From: Streptomyces cellostaticus
GTDB taxonomy: Bacteria > Actinomycetota > Actinomycetes > Streptomycetales > Streptomycetaceae
Assembly: GCF_023630175.1 (NCBI RefSeq)
Contig: NZ_JALLIN010000028.1
Coordinates: forward strand, 1 to 64,000
DNA: 64,000 nucleotides
Reading direction: 5' to 3'
The notes beneath the pieces are model-generated. The model saw nothing but the letters and a program-made list of their open reading frames with translations. It was not told the origin of the DNA and ran no database searches. This document shows positions 42,478-51,256 of the stretch, in pieces (within the stretch, counting starts at the first letter, position 1; each line of letters opens with the position of its first letter). The translations under genes and the position numbers were made by a program.

Positions 42478-43056
42478 ATGGGCGTCACGCTCGCCAAGGG
42501 AGGCAACGTCTCCCTCTCCAAGGCCGCACCGAACCTCACCAACGTCATGATCGGGCTGGGCTGGGACGCGCGCTCCACGACCGGTGCCCCCTTCGACCTG
42601 GACGCCAGTGCCCTGCTGTGCGGCGCCGGGAACCGGGTGCTGGGCGACGAGTGGTTCGTCTTCTACAACCAGCTCACCAGCCCCGACGGCTCGGTCGAGC
42701 ACACCGGTGACAACCTCACCGGTGAGGGCGAGGGGGACGACGAGTCGATCCTGGTGGACCTCACCCGGGTCCCTCTCCAGTGCGAGAAGATCATCTTTCC
42801 GGTCTCGATCCACGCCGCCGACGAGCGCGGCCAGACCTTCGGCCAGGTCTCCAACGCCTTCATCCGCGTGGTCAACCAGGCCGACGGGCAGGAACTGGCC
42901 CGCTACGACCTGAGTGAGGACGCCTCCACCGAGACCGCCATGATCTTCGGCGAGCTGTACCGCTACCAGAGCGAGTGGAAGTTCCGTGCCGTCGGTCAGG
43001 GGTACGCGTCCGGGCTGCGCGGCATCGCCCTGGATTTCGGAGTCAACGTCTCCTGA
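42478..43056 (+). CDS. terD: TerD-family stress protein 2
   Basis: 192 residues, strongly similar to the preceding gene (GVTLAKGGNVSLSKAAPNLT; DLDASALLCG; TGEGEGDDESILVDL). It arose by duplication and retains the acidic calcium sites. AGGGGAGGACC lies upstream of the ATG. An extra Cys (SALLCG and LQCEK) distinguishes it from copy 1. Confidence 0.95.
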   Translation: MGVTLAKGGNVSLSKAAPNLTNVMIGLGWDARSTTGAPFDLDASALLCGAGNRVLGDEWFVFYNQLTSPDGSVEHTGDNLTGEGEGDDESILVDLTRVPLQCEKIIFPVSIHAADERGQTFGQVSNAFIRVVNQADGQELARYDLSEDASTETAMIFGELYRYQSEWKFRAVGQGYASGLRGIALDFGVNVS

Positions 43057-43504
43057 AGCCGGACGCGGAGCGTGCGGAGGGCTCTTCGGCCGCCGTACCC
43101 GGACCCGGGGAGACTCCGGCGCGTCGCCGCCTTCGGACGAACGGAGTGTGCTCGTGGAACGGGAACCGGAACGGACGCCGCCACGACTCGACCCGCACTC
43201 GCCGCGCTGGTGCACCGCGTCGTGCTGATCGCCGGCGTGGTTCTGATCGTCTCCGGGCGGACCGACCCCGTCGCGGCCTCCGGATTCACCTCCCCCTTCC
43301 TCGTGATCTTCGAAGGGGTCAAAGGGCGCTGCCGGCACGAGGCGGGGACCTGCGGCGTTGTGACGGAGCTCCCCTCGCCGCCTCTTTCGGCGCAGTGCCC
43401 CTCTAGACTCGTGGTCAACATTTAGCAAAGCCGAGTACGGCGCGGGGGAAACTCTCCCCCAGACATCGTCTGGGAGGTGCCCCCACAACACGATGGGGTA
43501 GCCA
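43057..43504. other. 448-bp gap between terD2 and the DUF475 gene
   Basis: It holds repeat C copy 2 (43454-43484) and, in one forward frame, a hydrophobic stretch (HRVVLIAGVVLIVSG). The frame that contains it has no convincing start or ribosome binding site and its ends look random, so I do not call a gene. The promoter of the DUF475 gene should lie near 43400-43450. Confidence 0.45.
43454..43484 (+). repeat. short palindromic repeat C, copy 2
   Basis: CTCCCCCAGACATCGTCTGG then GAGGTGCCCCC: a 7-bp stem CCCAGAC/GTCTGGG closed by ATC, with flanking complementary G and C runs. It is closely related to the copy inside matB and in the same orientation. It lies about 20 bp upstream of the DUF475 start. 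Confidence 0.65.
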
Positions 43505-44644
43505 GTGCTTCTGAAAACCTTCGGCTGGTCGTTCGCGGTCACCGCGCTCGGCCTGGTCGCGGCAGCCTTCTACGGGGGGTGGACCGCCTTCGGCATCGTG
43601 GCGATCCTCGCCGTCCTCGAGATCTCGCTGTCGTTCGACAACGCGGTGGTCAACGCCGGAATCCTGAAGAAGATGAACGCCTTCTGGCAGAAGATCTTCC
43701 TCACCATCGGCGTCCTCATCGCGGTCTTCGGCATGCGGCTGGTGTTCCCCGTCGTCATCGTCGCGATCAGCGCCAAGATGGGCCCGATCGAGGCTGTCGA
43801 CCTCGCGCTCAACAACAAGGACCGCTACCAGGAGCTCGTCACCGACGCCCACCCCGCGATCGCCGCGTTCGGTGGCATGTTCCTGCTGATGATCTTCCTC
43901 GACTTCATCTTCGAGGACCGGGACATCCAGTGGCTGCGCTGGATCGAGCGGCCGCTGGCCAAGCTCGGCAAGGTCGACATGCTGTCGGTCTGCATCGCCC
44001 TGATCGTCCTTCTGATCACCGCCTTCACCTTCGCCACCCAGGCCCACCAGCACGGCGGCGCCCACGTCGACAAGGCACAGACGGTCCTGATCGCCGGCAT
44101 CGCCGGCCTGATCACCTACATGATCGTCGGCGGTCTCTCCGGCTTCTTCGAGGACCGGCTCGAGGAGCAGGAGGAACGCGAGCACGAGGAGGAGGAAGCG
44201 GCCGCCCGCGCCGGCAAGAAGCGCTCGCCGGTCGTCCTGGCCGGCCAGGCGGCGTTCTTCATGTTCCTCTACCTCGAGGTCCTGGACGCGTCCTTCTCCT
44301 TCGACGGTGTGATCGGCGCCTTCGCCATCACCAACGACATCGTCCTGATGGCGCTGGGCCTCGGCATCGGCGCGATGTACGTCCGTTCCCTGACCGTGTA
44401 CCTGGTCCGCCAGGGCACCCTCGACGACTACGTCTACCTCGAGCACGGCGCCCACTACGCCATCGGCGCCCTGGCCGTGATCCTCATGGTCACCATCCGG
44501 TACGAGATCAACGAGGTGATCACCGGCCTCGTCGGCGTGGTCCTGATCGCCTGGTCCTTCTGGTCCTCCGTCCGCCGCAACCGCGCCCTCGCGGCCGCGG
44601 GCGAGGGAGCCGACGAGAAGGCGGAGGTCTCCTCCGGGGTCTGA
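43505..44644 (+). CDS. DUF475 integral membrane protein (TerC-related)
   Basis: 379 residues, GTG start, about 9 membrane segments. The signature SLSFDNAVVNAGILKKMNAF at about 41-60, with acidic residues in a membrane helix, and the later DASFSFDGVIGAFAI resemble the paired Asp motifs of TerC metal-ion exporters. A charged loop (LEEQEEREHEEEEAAARA) lies in the middle. DUF475 members are encoded in Ter clusters, so this is the likely membrane partner of the TerD proteins. Confidence 0.93.
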   Translation: MLLKTFGWSFAVTALGLVAAAFYGGWTAFGIVAILAVLEISLSFDNAVVNAGILKKMNAFWQKIFLTIGVLIAVFGMRLVFPVVIVAISAKMGPIEAVDLALNNKDRYQELVTDAHPAIAAFGGMFLLMIFLDFIFEDRDIQWLRWIERPLAKLGKVDMLSVCIALIVLLITAFTFATQAHQHGGAHVDKAQTVLIAGIAGLITYMIVGGLSGFFEDRLEEQEEREHEEEEAAARAGKKRSPVVLAGQAAFFMFLYLEVLDASFSFDGVIGAFAITNDIVLMALGLGIGAMYVRSLTVYLVRQGTLDDYVYLEHGAHYAIGALAVILMVTIRYEINEVITGLVGVVLIAWSFWSSVRRNRALAAAGEGADEKAEVSSGV

Positions 44645-44820
44645 CGGTCCCCGTGTGCCCGCTGGGGCCCGCGTCCGGATCGCGCCGGGCGAGGCCCCTA
44701 CGGGCAAGATCAGGGACGTGGCGGGGTGTGACGCCCCGCGTCCCGAGGAACGCTCTGATCGGGGCGGCCGACGTGGTCGGCCGCCCCGACGGCGTTCGGG
44801 ACGAGTACCAGGGGGCGGGA

Positions 44821-45558
44821 ATGGGTTTCTTCGACGGGCTGCGCGGCGGACGCGCCGCCGAGTTCGACTCGGGCAGCGCCGCGAGCAACGCGATCGAACT
44901 GACCCGGCGGCACCAGCAGGTGTCCCTCACCAAACAGGGCGCGGCCACCGGCCACCTGCGCGTCAACCTGACCTGGCGGATGCGTACCTCCGACCTGGAC
45001 GTCACCCAGCGCACCAGCCTCTTCCGGCACCCCTTCCGGGCGCTGAAGCCACCGGAGGTGCTCGGCCACGGGGAGAGCATGGTCAACGTCGACCTCGACC
45101 TGGGCTGCCTGTACGAGCTGACCGACGGCACCAAGGGCGTCGTCCAGCCCCTCGGCGGCCATCTCGGCGACGTCAACGCACCGCCGTACATCAAGCTCAG
45201 CGGCGACGACCGGTTCGGCTCGGCGTCCGGCGAGACCATGTACGTCAACCTGGACCACCGGGACGCCATCAAGCGACTGCTGGTGTTCGTGTACATCTAC
45301 GACCGCACACCGGCCTTCGACCGCACGCACGCCATCGTCACGCTCTACCCCAGCAACGGGCCCCGCATCGAGATAGGCCTGGACGAACGCCATCCCCAGG
45401 CCCGGTCCTGCGCGGTCGTGATGATCGAGAACGTGAAGGGGGAACTGGTCGTCCGGCGCGAGGTGAAGTTCGTCTACGGCTTCCAGGGCGAACTGGACCG
45501 GCTGTACGGCTGGGGACTGACCTGGGGGCGGGGCTACAAGTCCAAGGTGGACCAGTAG
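44821..45558 (+). CDS. TerA/TerF-like tellurium-resistance family protein
   Basis: 245 residues. The N-terminal region (GSAASNAIELTRRHQQVSLT) is followed by a TerD-like beta sandwich with DLDLGCLYELTDGTKGVVQP, SGETMYVNLDHRD and RLLVFVYIYDRTPAFDRTHA, the typical TerA/TerF arrangement. It runs in the same direction as DUF475 (176-bp gap) and converges on the TerD-like gene downstream with only 3 bases between the stop codons. Confidence 0.88.
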   Translation: MGFFDGLRGGRAAEFDSGSAASNAIELTRRHQQVSLTKQGAATGHLRVNLTWRMRTSDLDVTQRTSLFRHPFRALKPPEVLGHGESMVNVDLDLGCLYELTDGTKGVVQPLGGHLGDVNAPPYIKLSGDDRFGSASGETMYVNLDHRDAIKRLLVFVYIYDRTPAFDRTHAIVTLYPSNGPRIEIGLDERHPQARSCAVVMIENVKGELVVRREVKFVYGFQGELDRLYGWGLTWGRGYKSKVDQ

Positions 45559-45561
45559 CTC

Positions 45562-46371
45562 CTACCGGCCGATGAACTGCGGCCCCTGGGGCGGCAGCCG
45601 GAAGTCCGGATCCAGCGGAGCCGCCAGGGCGGGCTGCGGCTGGTACTGGGGACCGCCGTGGGCGGGCAGCCCCGAGGTCGGCTGCGGATAGCCGTACGCC
45701 GGCTGCTGGGGCGACGCCGTCTGCGGGTAGCCGTACGCCGGCTGGGACGGCACCGACGTCGTCGGCTGCTCCGGCGGAAGGGGCTGGGCCGCGGTCTCCG
45801 GCGGCGTCTGCCGCGGCTCCTCCACCTCCGACTCGTCGACCGAGATCCCGAAGTCCGTGGCCAGCCCCCGCAGACCGTTCGAATAGCCCTCACCGAGCGC
45901 GCGGAACTTCCAGCCCTCGCCACGCCGGTACAGCTCACCGCAGATCAACGCGGTCTCCGCACCGGTCTCCGGCTTGATCTCGAAACGGGCCAGCGGCTCG
46001 CCGCCGGCGACGGCGGCGTCGTACAGCAGGATGCACAGGGCGGGGACCTGGTCGAAGGGGACACCGTCCGCCGAAGCGACCAGCAGCACCCGGCCCACAC
46101 CCGGCTCCACACCGCCGAGGTCCGACTGGATCGTGTCGGTCAGGCCCTCCGGAACCCGCTTCTTGCCCAGCCGCCAGACCTTTCCCGACGGATGCCGGGG
46201 CTGGTTGTAGAACACGAAGTCCTCGTCGGAGCGCACACGGCCGTCCCGGCCCAGCAGCAGCGCCGAGGCGTCCACGTCCGGAACGCCCTGCCCGGGAGTC
46301 CAGCGCAGCACGGCGCGCACCGTGGTGGCCTCGAGCGGGACGTTGGACCCCTTCAGCATCGCGTGCGTCAT
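45562..46371 (-). CDS. TerD-domain protein with Pro/Gln-rich C-terminal tail
   Basis: 269 residues from the ATG giving MTHAMLKGSNVPLE (another ATG four codons on). The TerD domain (about 1-175) keeps VDASALLLGRDGRVRSDEDF but the second acidic calcium loop of standard TerD is replaced by KRVPEGLTDTIQ. A tail of about 90 residues is rich in Pro, Gln, Tyr and Gly (PQQPAYGYPQPTSG repeated), like low-complexity scaffolding or adhesion segments. It is divergent from the lyase/phosphoribosyltransferase operon. Confidence 0.9.
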   Translation of the reverse strand: MTHAMLKGSNVPLEATTVRAVLRWTPGQGVPDVDASALLLGRDGRVRSDEDFVFYNQPRHPSGKVWRLGKKRVPEGLTDTIQSDLGGVEPGVGRVLLVASADGVPFDQVPALCILLYDAAVAGGEPLARFEIKPETGAETALICGELYRRGEGWKFRALGEGYSNGLRGLATDFGISVDESEVEEPRQTPPETAAQPLPPEQPTTSVPSQPAYGYPQTASPQQPAYGYPQPTSGLPAHGGPQYQPQPALAAPLDPDFRLPPQGPQFIGR

Positions 46372-46441
46372 GCCGTCATCCTGCCTTCTGGGCCCTGGCC
46401 ACGACAATGCGGGGTGTGGTGGCACGACGCGGGCCGGTTAC

Positions 46442-46470
46442 CGGAAGTTCACGACCGGAGGGAACTTCCG
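46442..46470. promoter_or_regulatory. inverted repeat in the divergent Ter control region
   Basis: CGGAAGTTC (46442-46450) and GAACTTCCG (46462-46470) are perfect 9-bp arms separated by 11 bp. They lie between the TerD-like gene and the divergent lyase operon, 70-100 bp from each start, in the position of an operator. No regulator gene is adjacent. Confidence 0.6.
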
Positions 46471-46546
46471 ACATCCGTCCCTACGTACTATTACCGGCCA
46501 CCCTTTACCGAATCCAGGGGTCCGACCGGGACCTCCAAGGAGCCGT

Positions 46547-47713
46547 ATGCGCCATTTCGGGCACATCGCCCCCGAAGTGCGGAAGCGTCTCTTCCACCAG
46601 GAGCCGTGCGAGTTCACCGCCGGCTCCCCGGCGCGGCTGCTCTCCGCCGCGCTCGGTGCCACGCTGTACAGCCCGGCCACCCGGCCGCAGCTCGCCGACG
46701 ACATCGTCAAACAGGCCCTGTCCGGCGTGGTCTCGATGGTGCTGTGCCTGGAGGACTCCATCGACGACGCGGACGTCGCCGCGGGAGAGGAGAACCTCGT
46801 CCGGCAGTTCGCCGACCTCGCCGCCCGCACGGGCGCCGAACCGCCGCTGCTGTTCGTCCGGGTGCGCGTCCCCGAGCAGATCCCCGACCTCGTCCGACGC
46901 CTGGGACCCTCCGCGCGGCTGCTGTCCGGCTTCGTCCTGCCCAAGTTCACCGAGGAACGCGGCATGCCCTTCCTCGAGGCCCTCGCCCTCGCCGAGGCCG
47001 AGAGCGGACGCCGGCTCTTCGCGATGCCCGTCCTCGAATCGCCCGAGCTGCTCTACCGCGAGAGCCGCGTGGACACCCTGGAGGGCATCGCCCGCGCGGT
47101 CGGCAAGTTCCGCGACCGGGTCCTCGCCCTGCGCCTCGGCGTCACCGACTTCTGCTCCTCCTACGGCCTGCGCCGCCCCCCCGACATGACCGCCTACGAC
47201 GTTCAGATCGTCGCCTCGGTGATCTCCGACGTGGTCAACATGCTGGGCCGCGCCGACGGCAGCGGATTCACCGTCACCGGCCCCGTCTGGGAGTACTTCC
47301 GGGTCGCCGAGCGCATGTTCAAGCCACAGCTGCGGCAGAGCCCCTTCCTTGAGGTGCAGGCCGTCGAACTGCGCGAGAAGCTCATCGAGCACGCGATGGA
47401 CGGACTGCTCCGGGAGATCTCCCTCGACCAGGCCAACGGCCTGCTCGGCAAGACCTGCATCCACCCCTCCCACGTCCTGCCCGTCCACGCGCTGTCCGTG
47501 GTCAGCCACGAGGAGTTCAGCGACGCGGTGGACATCCTCCGGCCGGAAAGCGGCGGCGGGGGTGTACTCCGCTCGGCCTACACCAACAAGATGAACGAAG
47601 TGAAACCCCACCGCGCCTGGGCCGAACGGACCCTGCTGCGCGCCGAGGTGTTCGGCGTGGCCGGCGAGGACGTCGGCTTCGTCGAACTGCTCGCCGCCGG
47701 AATACCCGGCTGA
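46547..47713 (+). CDS. HpcH/HpaI aldolase/citrate-lyase-family protein of the Ter biosynthetic module
   Basis: 388 residues from ATG after CCAAGGAGCC. The TIM-barrel signatures are MVLCLEDSIDDADVAAGEEN (metal-binding Glu and Asp), PLLFVRVRVPEQIPDL, SGFVLPKFTEER, FAMPVLESPELLYRESRVDT and ALRLGVTDFCSSYGLRRPPD. Such enzymes cleave or form C-C bonds of CoA or keto-acid substrates. This longer form is known from Ter-associated operons and is thought to help make a nucleoside-like or related metabolite. It is followed by the fused phosphoribosyltransferase with a 22-bp gap. Confidence 0.9.
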   Translation: MRHFGHIAPEVRKRLFHQEPCEFTAGSPARLLSAALGATLYSPATRPQLADDIVKQALSGVVSMVLCLEDSIDDADVAAGEENLVRQFADLAARTGAEPPLLFVRVRVPEQIPDLVRRLGPSARLLSGFVLPKFTEERGMPFLEALALAEAESGRRLFAMPVLESPELLYRESRVDTLEGIARAVGKFRDRVLALRLGVTDFCSSYGLRRPPDMTAYDVQIVASVISDVVNMLGRADGSGFTVTGPVWEYFRVAERMFKPQLRQSPFLEVQAVELREKLIEHAMDGLLREISLDQANGLLGKTCIHPSHVLPVHALSVVSHEEFSDAVDILRPESGGGGVLRSAYTNKMNEVKPHRAWAERTLLRAEVFGVAGEDVGFVELLAAGIPG

Positions 47714-47735
47714 CCCCTCCCAACCCAAGGAACGC

Positions 47736-50195
47736 ATGAACAACGCAGTGAACGACGGGGTCTGGTCCGGACGCTGGGTCGCCCAGCGGCTCGGGGTCGG
47801 ACTGGAGGGCGACGACGGGCTCCCGGACCTGCTCGGACTGGCGCTGCGCCGCAACCCCAAGCGGGCCCACCTGCTGGTCTCCAACGTGCTCGGCAAACAC
47901 GTGCCCCAGTCGCCGTCGGTGGTCTACGGCCACGGATTCCGGCTCGGCCGCCGGGTCCGGGCGCTGCTCGGCGAGACCGCGGCCGCCTCCGCCGTCGTCC
48001 TCGGCTACGCGGAGACCGCCACCGGCCTCGGCCACGCGGTCGCCGACGGCGTGGGCCTCGCCCCGTACCTGCACTCCACCCGCCGCCCGGTGACCGGCCT
48101 CGCCCCCGCCGGCGGCTTCGAGGAGTCCCACAGCCACGCCACCACCCACCTGCTGCTCCCCGAGAACCCCGCCCTGCTGGCCGGCGACGGTCCGCTGGTC
48201 CTGGTCGACGACGAGTTCTCCACCGGCAACACGGTCCTCAACACCATCCGCGACCTGCACATCCGCCACCCGCGCCGGCGGTATGTGGTGGTCGCCCTGG
48301 TCGACATGCGCTCACCCGAGGACACCGCACGCCTGCAGCGGTTCGCGGACGGCATCGGCGCCCGCGTCGACCTGGTCGCCGCCGCCTCCGGCACCGTACG
48401 GCTGCCCGACGACGTCCTCGACCGGGGCCGCGAGCTGGTCGCGCGGCACGAGGCCGCCCGGCCCGACGAGCCGCACGAGCCGTCCCGCGGCCGGATCGCC
48501 CGTGTCGACCTGCGCTGGCCTCCCGGCCTGCCCGACGGCGGCCGGCACGGCTTCACACCCGCGCACCGCGCCCGCCTGGAAGCCGCCCTGCCCGCCATGG
48601 CGGGCAGGGTCGCCGAAGCCCTGCCCCGCGGCGCCCGGCACGTCCTCGTGCTCGGCTTCGAGGAACTGATGTACACCCCGCTGCGCCTCGCCCGCGAACT
48701 CGAGCGGATCGCCCCGGACACCCGGGTGCGCTTCTCCACCACCACCCGCTCACCGGTCCTCGCCGTCGACGACCCCGGCTACGCGATCCGCACCCGCCTG
48801 GTCTTCCCCGCCCACGACGACCCCGCCGACGGCCCCGGCGAGCGGTACGCCTACAACGTCGCGGGCGCCGGCTTCGACGCCGTCGTCGCCGTGGTCGACT
48901 CGGCCGCCGACACCCCCGCTCTGCACGCCGCCGACGGCCTCACGGCCCGCCTCGCCGCCCACAGCCCGCACGTCCTGCTCGCCGTCGTCCCCTCCCACGT
49001 CCCCGCGCCCCCCTCCGCCACCCCCGAAAGGCCGGCCATGCTGCCCGAGCCCCTCCGCGGCCCCGCCTTCTCCTCGTACCCGCCCGACGAGGTCGGCTGG
49101 CTGCTGCGGGACCTCTCGGACGTCACCCTCGAGGCGCCGACGGAGGAACGGGAGGAGGCCATCCAGAGCGGCGGGGCCCACTACGCCGAGTCGCTCCCCG
49201 TGGAGTACCAGCCCAGCGAGCAGTACCAGCAGCTCTTCCACGCGGCCCTGGACGCCTCGGCCACCCGGATCGCACACGCCGTCGGAGTCGTCACCGAGAC
49301 CGTCCTCGACGCGGGCGCGGCCCGCCCCGTCCTGGTCTCGCTCGCCCGCGCCGGCACCCCGGTCGGCATCCTGATGCGCCGCTGGGCCCGCTTCCGGCAC
49401 GGCCTCGACCTGCCGCACTACGCCGTCTCCATCGTCCGCGGCCGCGGCATCGACGCCAACGCGCTGCGCTGGCTGGCCGACCACCACGACCCCCGGGACG
49501 TCGTCTTCGTCGACGGCTGGACCGGCAAGGGCGCCATAACCCGCGAACTCGCCCAGGCGATCGAGGAGTTCGAGAAGGCCGAGGGCGTCACCGGCTTCAG
49601 CCCCGAGATCGCCGTACTCGCCGACCCCGGCTCCTGCGTACGCACCTACGGCACCCGCGAGGACTTCCTCATCCCCTCCGCCTGCCTCAACTCCACCGTC
49701 TCCGGCCTGATCTCCCGCACCGTGCTGCGGGCCGACCTGGTCGGCCCCGACGACTTCCACGGCGCGAAGTTCTACCGCGAACTCGCCGGCGCCGACGTCT
49801 CCATGGCCTTCCTGGACGCCGTCGGCGCGCGCTTCCAGGACGTCACCGAAACCGTCGGCACCACCGTCAAGGAACGCATGACCGAGGACCGCACCCCCAC
49901 CTGGGCCGGCTGGCGGGCCGTCGAGCGGATCAGCGAGGAGTACGGCATCCACGACGTGAACCTCGTCAAGCCCGGCGTCGGCGAGACCACCCGGGTACTG
50001 CTGCGCCGCGTGCCCTGGAAGATCCTCGCCAAGGCCGGCGCCGGACCCGACCTGGACCACGTACGCCTGCTCGCCGCGCAACGCGGCGTGCCCGTCGAGG
50101 AGGTCGGCGAACTGCCGTACACCTGCGTCGGACTCATCCACCCCAAGTACACCCGGGGCGCCACCGGCGCCGACGGCCGGACGGTGAACGTCTGA
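47736..50195 (+). CDS. fused phosphoribosyltransferase - TRSP - StiP-like - PELOTA protein (Ter biosynthetic module)
   Basis: 819 residues. 1-240: phosphoribosyltransferase with the PRPP loop VLVDDEFSTGNT (155-166). 245-430: TRSP region, with the diagnostic TTTRSP at 335-340. 445-720: StiP-like (cysteine-protease-related) region, with SLARAGTPVGILMRRW (535-550), VVFVDGWTGKGAI (589-601, itself reminiscent of a PRPP loop) and IPSACLNSTVSGLISRTVLR (646-665). 740-805: PELOTA RNA-binding-like domain (VNLVKPGVGETTRVLLRRVP). In many bacteria the StiP-PELOTA part is a separate protein. Comparative genomics links these enzymes to a metabolite or RNA/nucleotide signal made in Ter stress systems. The TGATG overlap couples it to the HAD gene. 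Confidence 0.9.
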   Translation: MNNAVNDGVWSGRWVAQRLGVGLEGDDGLPDLLGLALRRNPKRAHLLVSNVLGKHVPQSPSVVYGHGFRLGRRVRALLGETAAASAVVLGYAETATGLGHAVADGVGLAPYLHSTRRPVTGLAPAGGFEESHSHATTHLLLPENPALLAGDGPLVLVDDEFSTGNTVLNTIRDLHIRHPRRRYVVVALVDMRSPEDTARLQRFADGIGARVDLVAAASGTVRLPDDVLDRGRELVARHEAARPDEPHEPSRGRIARVDLRWPPGLPDGGRHGFTPAHRARLEAALPAMAGRVAEALPRGARHVLVLGFEELMYTPLRLARELERIAPDTRVRFSTTTRSPVLAVDDPGYAIRTRLVFPAHDDPADGPGERYAYNVAGAGFDAVVAVVDSAADTPALHAADGLTARLAAHSPHVLLAVVPSHVPAPPSATPERPAMLPEPLRGPAFSSYPPDEVGWLLRDLSDVTLEAPTEEREEAIQSGGAHYAESLPVEYQPSEQYQQLFHAALDASATRIAHAVGVVTETVLDAGAARPVLVSLARAGTPVGILMRRWARFRHGLDLPHYAVSIVRGRGIDANALRWLADHHDPRDVVFVDGWTGKGAITRELAQAIEEFEKAEGVTGFSPEIAVLADPGSCVRTYGTREDFLIPSACLNSTVSGLISRTVLRADLVGPDDFHGAKFYRELAGADVSMAFLDAVGARFQDVTETVGTTVKERMTEDRTPTWAGWRAVERISEEYGIHDVNLVKPGVGETTRVLLRRVPWKILAKAGAGPDLDHVRLLAAQRGVPVEEVGELPYTCVGLIHPKYTRGATGADGRTVNV

Positions 50196-51025
50196 TGCCG
50201 GTCCTGGTGGCGAGCGACCTCGACCGCACGCTGATCTACTCCGCCGCGGCCCTGGCCCTGACCATGCCCGACGCCCGGGCCCCCCGCCTGCTCTGCGTGG
50301 AGGTCCACGAGAGCCGGCCCCTGTCGTACATGACCGAGACGGCGGCCCAGCTGCTCACCGACCTCGGCGACGCGGCCGTCTTCGTGCCCACCACGACCCG
50401 GACCCGCAAGCAGTACCAGCGCATCAACCTGCCCGGCCCCCCGCCGGCCTACGCGATCTGCGCCAACGGCGGACACCTGCTGGTCGACGGGGTCGCCGAC
50501 CACGACTGGCACACGCGTGTACTGGCACGCCTCGCCGACGAGTGCGCGCCGCTCGACGAGATCCGCGAGCACCTGGTGCGGACCGCCGACCCCGTCTGGG
50601 CACGCAAGCACCGGATCGCCGAGGACCTCTTCGCCTACCTCGTCGTCGAGCGCGAACTGCTGCCCGACGACTGGGTGAAGGAACTGGCGGCCTGGGCGGA
50701 GAACCGCGGCTGGGGCGTCTCACTCCAGGGCCGCAAGATCTACGCCGTGCCCAGGCCGCTCACCAAGAGCGCGGCCGTGCGCGAAATCGCCCGGCGCACC
50801 GGAGCGGAGCTGACCCTGGCGGCCGGGGACTCCCTCCTGGACGCCGATCTGCTCCTCGCCGCCGACCGGGGCTGGCGGCCCGGGCACGGCGAACTGGCCG
50901 ACACCCGGTGGACCGCTCCGGCCGTCACCGCACTGGCGGAGCGGGGCGTACTCGCCGGTGAACGGATCACCCGGGAGTTCCTGCGGGCCGCCCACGGCGA
51001 AACACCGGCCGGCCCGTCCCGCTGA
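50195..51025 (+). CDS. HAD-superfamily phosphatase of the Ter module
   Basis: 276 residues. HAD motif I is ASDLDRTLIYS (DxDxT), motif II the Thr in FVPTTTRT, motif III the Lys in RPLTKSAAV, and motif IV GDSLLDADLLLAADRG. The cap of about 100 residues resembles the Cof/sucrose-phosphatase (HAD IIB) type. Start ATG overlaps the TGA of the upstream gene (TGATG). It probably removes a phosphate from the product of the fused phosphoribosyltransferase. Its stop codon abuts, without gap, the stop of the convergent FmdB-like gene. Confidence 0.92.
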   Translation: MPVLVASDLDRTLIYSAAALALTMPDARAPRLLCVEVHESRPLSYMTETAAQLLTDLGDAAVFVPTTTRTRKQYQRINLPGPPPAYAICANGGHLLVDGVADHDWHTRVLARLADECAPLDEIREHLVRTADPVWARKHRIAEDLFAYLVVERELLPDDWVKELAAWAENRGWGVSLQGRKIYAVPRPLTKSAAVREIARRTGAELTLAAGDSLLDADLLLAADRGWRPGHGELADTRWTAPAVTALAERGVLAGERITREFLRAAHGETPAGPSR

Positions 51026-51247
51026 TCAGCCGCAGCAGCCCCCGCCGCAGCAGCCACCGCCCCCGCCGCCCGCGCCCGGCGCCGCGGCCGGGGCGCCGGC
51101 CGTGCCACCGACCGCCACCGTCGACAGCAGCTTCACGGTGTCGTCATGGCCCGCCGGGCAGGCGGCGGGAGCGGCGGACTCCGCCATGGGGCGGCTCAGT
51201 TCGAAGGTGTCGCCGCAGGTTCGGCAGCGGTACTCGTAGCGAGGCAT
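51026..51247 (-). CDS. FmdB-type zinc-ribbon protein with a Gly/Cys tail
   Basis: 73 residues. MPRYEYRCRTCGDTFELSRP with a second Cys/His pair (CPAGHDD) is a zinc ribbon of the FmdB family. After an Ala/Pro-rich linker the protein ends in a run of seven glycines-and-cysteines type sequence (GGGCCGGGCCG) with four cysteines in two pairs. The tail could bind metal. Function is unknown. It converges without gap on the Ter HAD gene. Confidence 0.87.
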   Translation of the reverse strand: MPRYEYRCRTCGDTFELSRPMAESAAPAACPAGHDDTVKLLSTVAVGGTAGAPAAAPGAGGGGGGCCGGGCCG

Positions 51248-51256
51248 GCGCCCAGA

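Noticed and set aside
43072..43425. A 117-codon frame between terD2 and the DUF475 gene with a hydrophobic stretch
   Set aside because: There is no ribosome binding site before any start, the ends are of random composition, and the hydrophobic segment is short. No family is recognised.
45562..46371. Repetitive PQQPAYGYPQ DNA in the tail of the TerD-like gene as an independent tandem repeat
   Set aside because: The repeats are in frame, short and imperfect. They are best explained as a low-complexity protein tail rather than a DNA repeat element.
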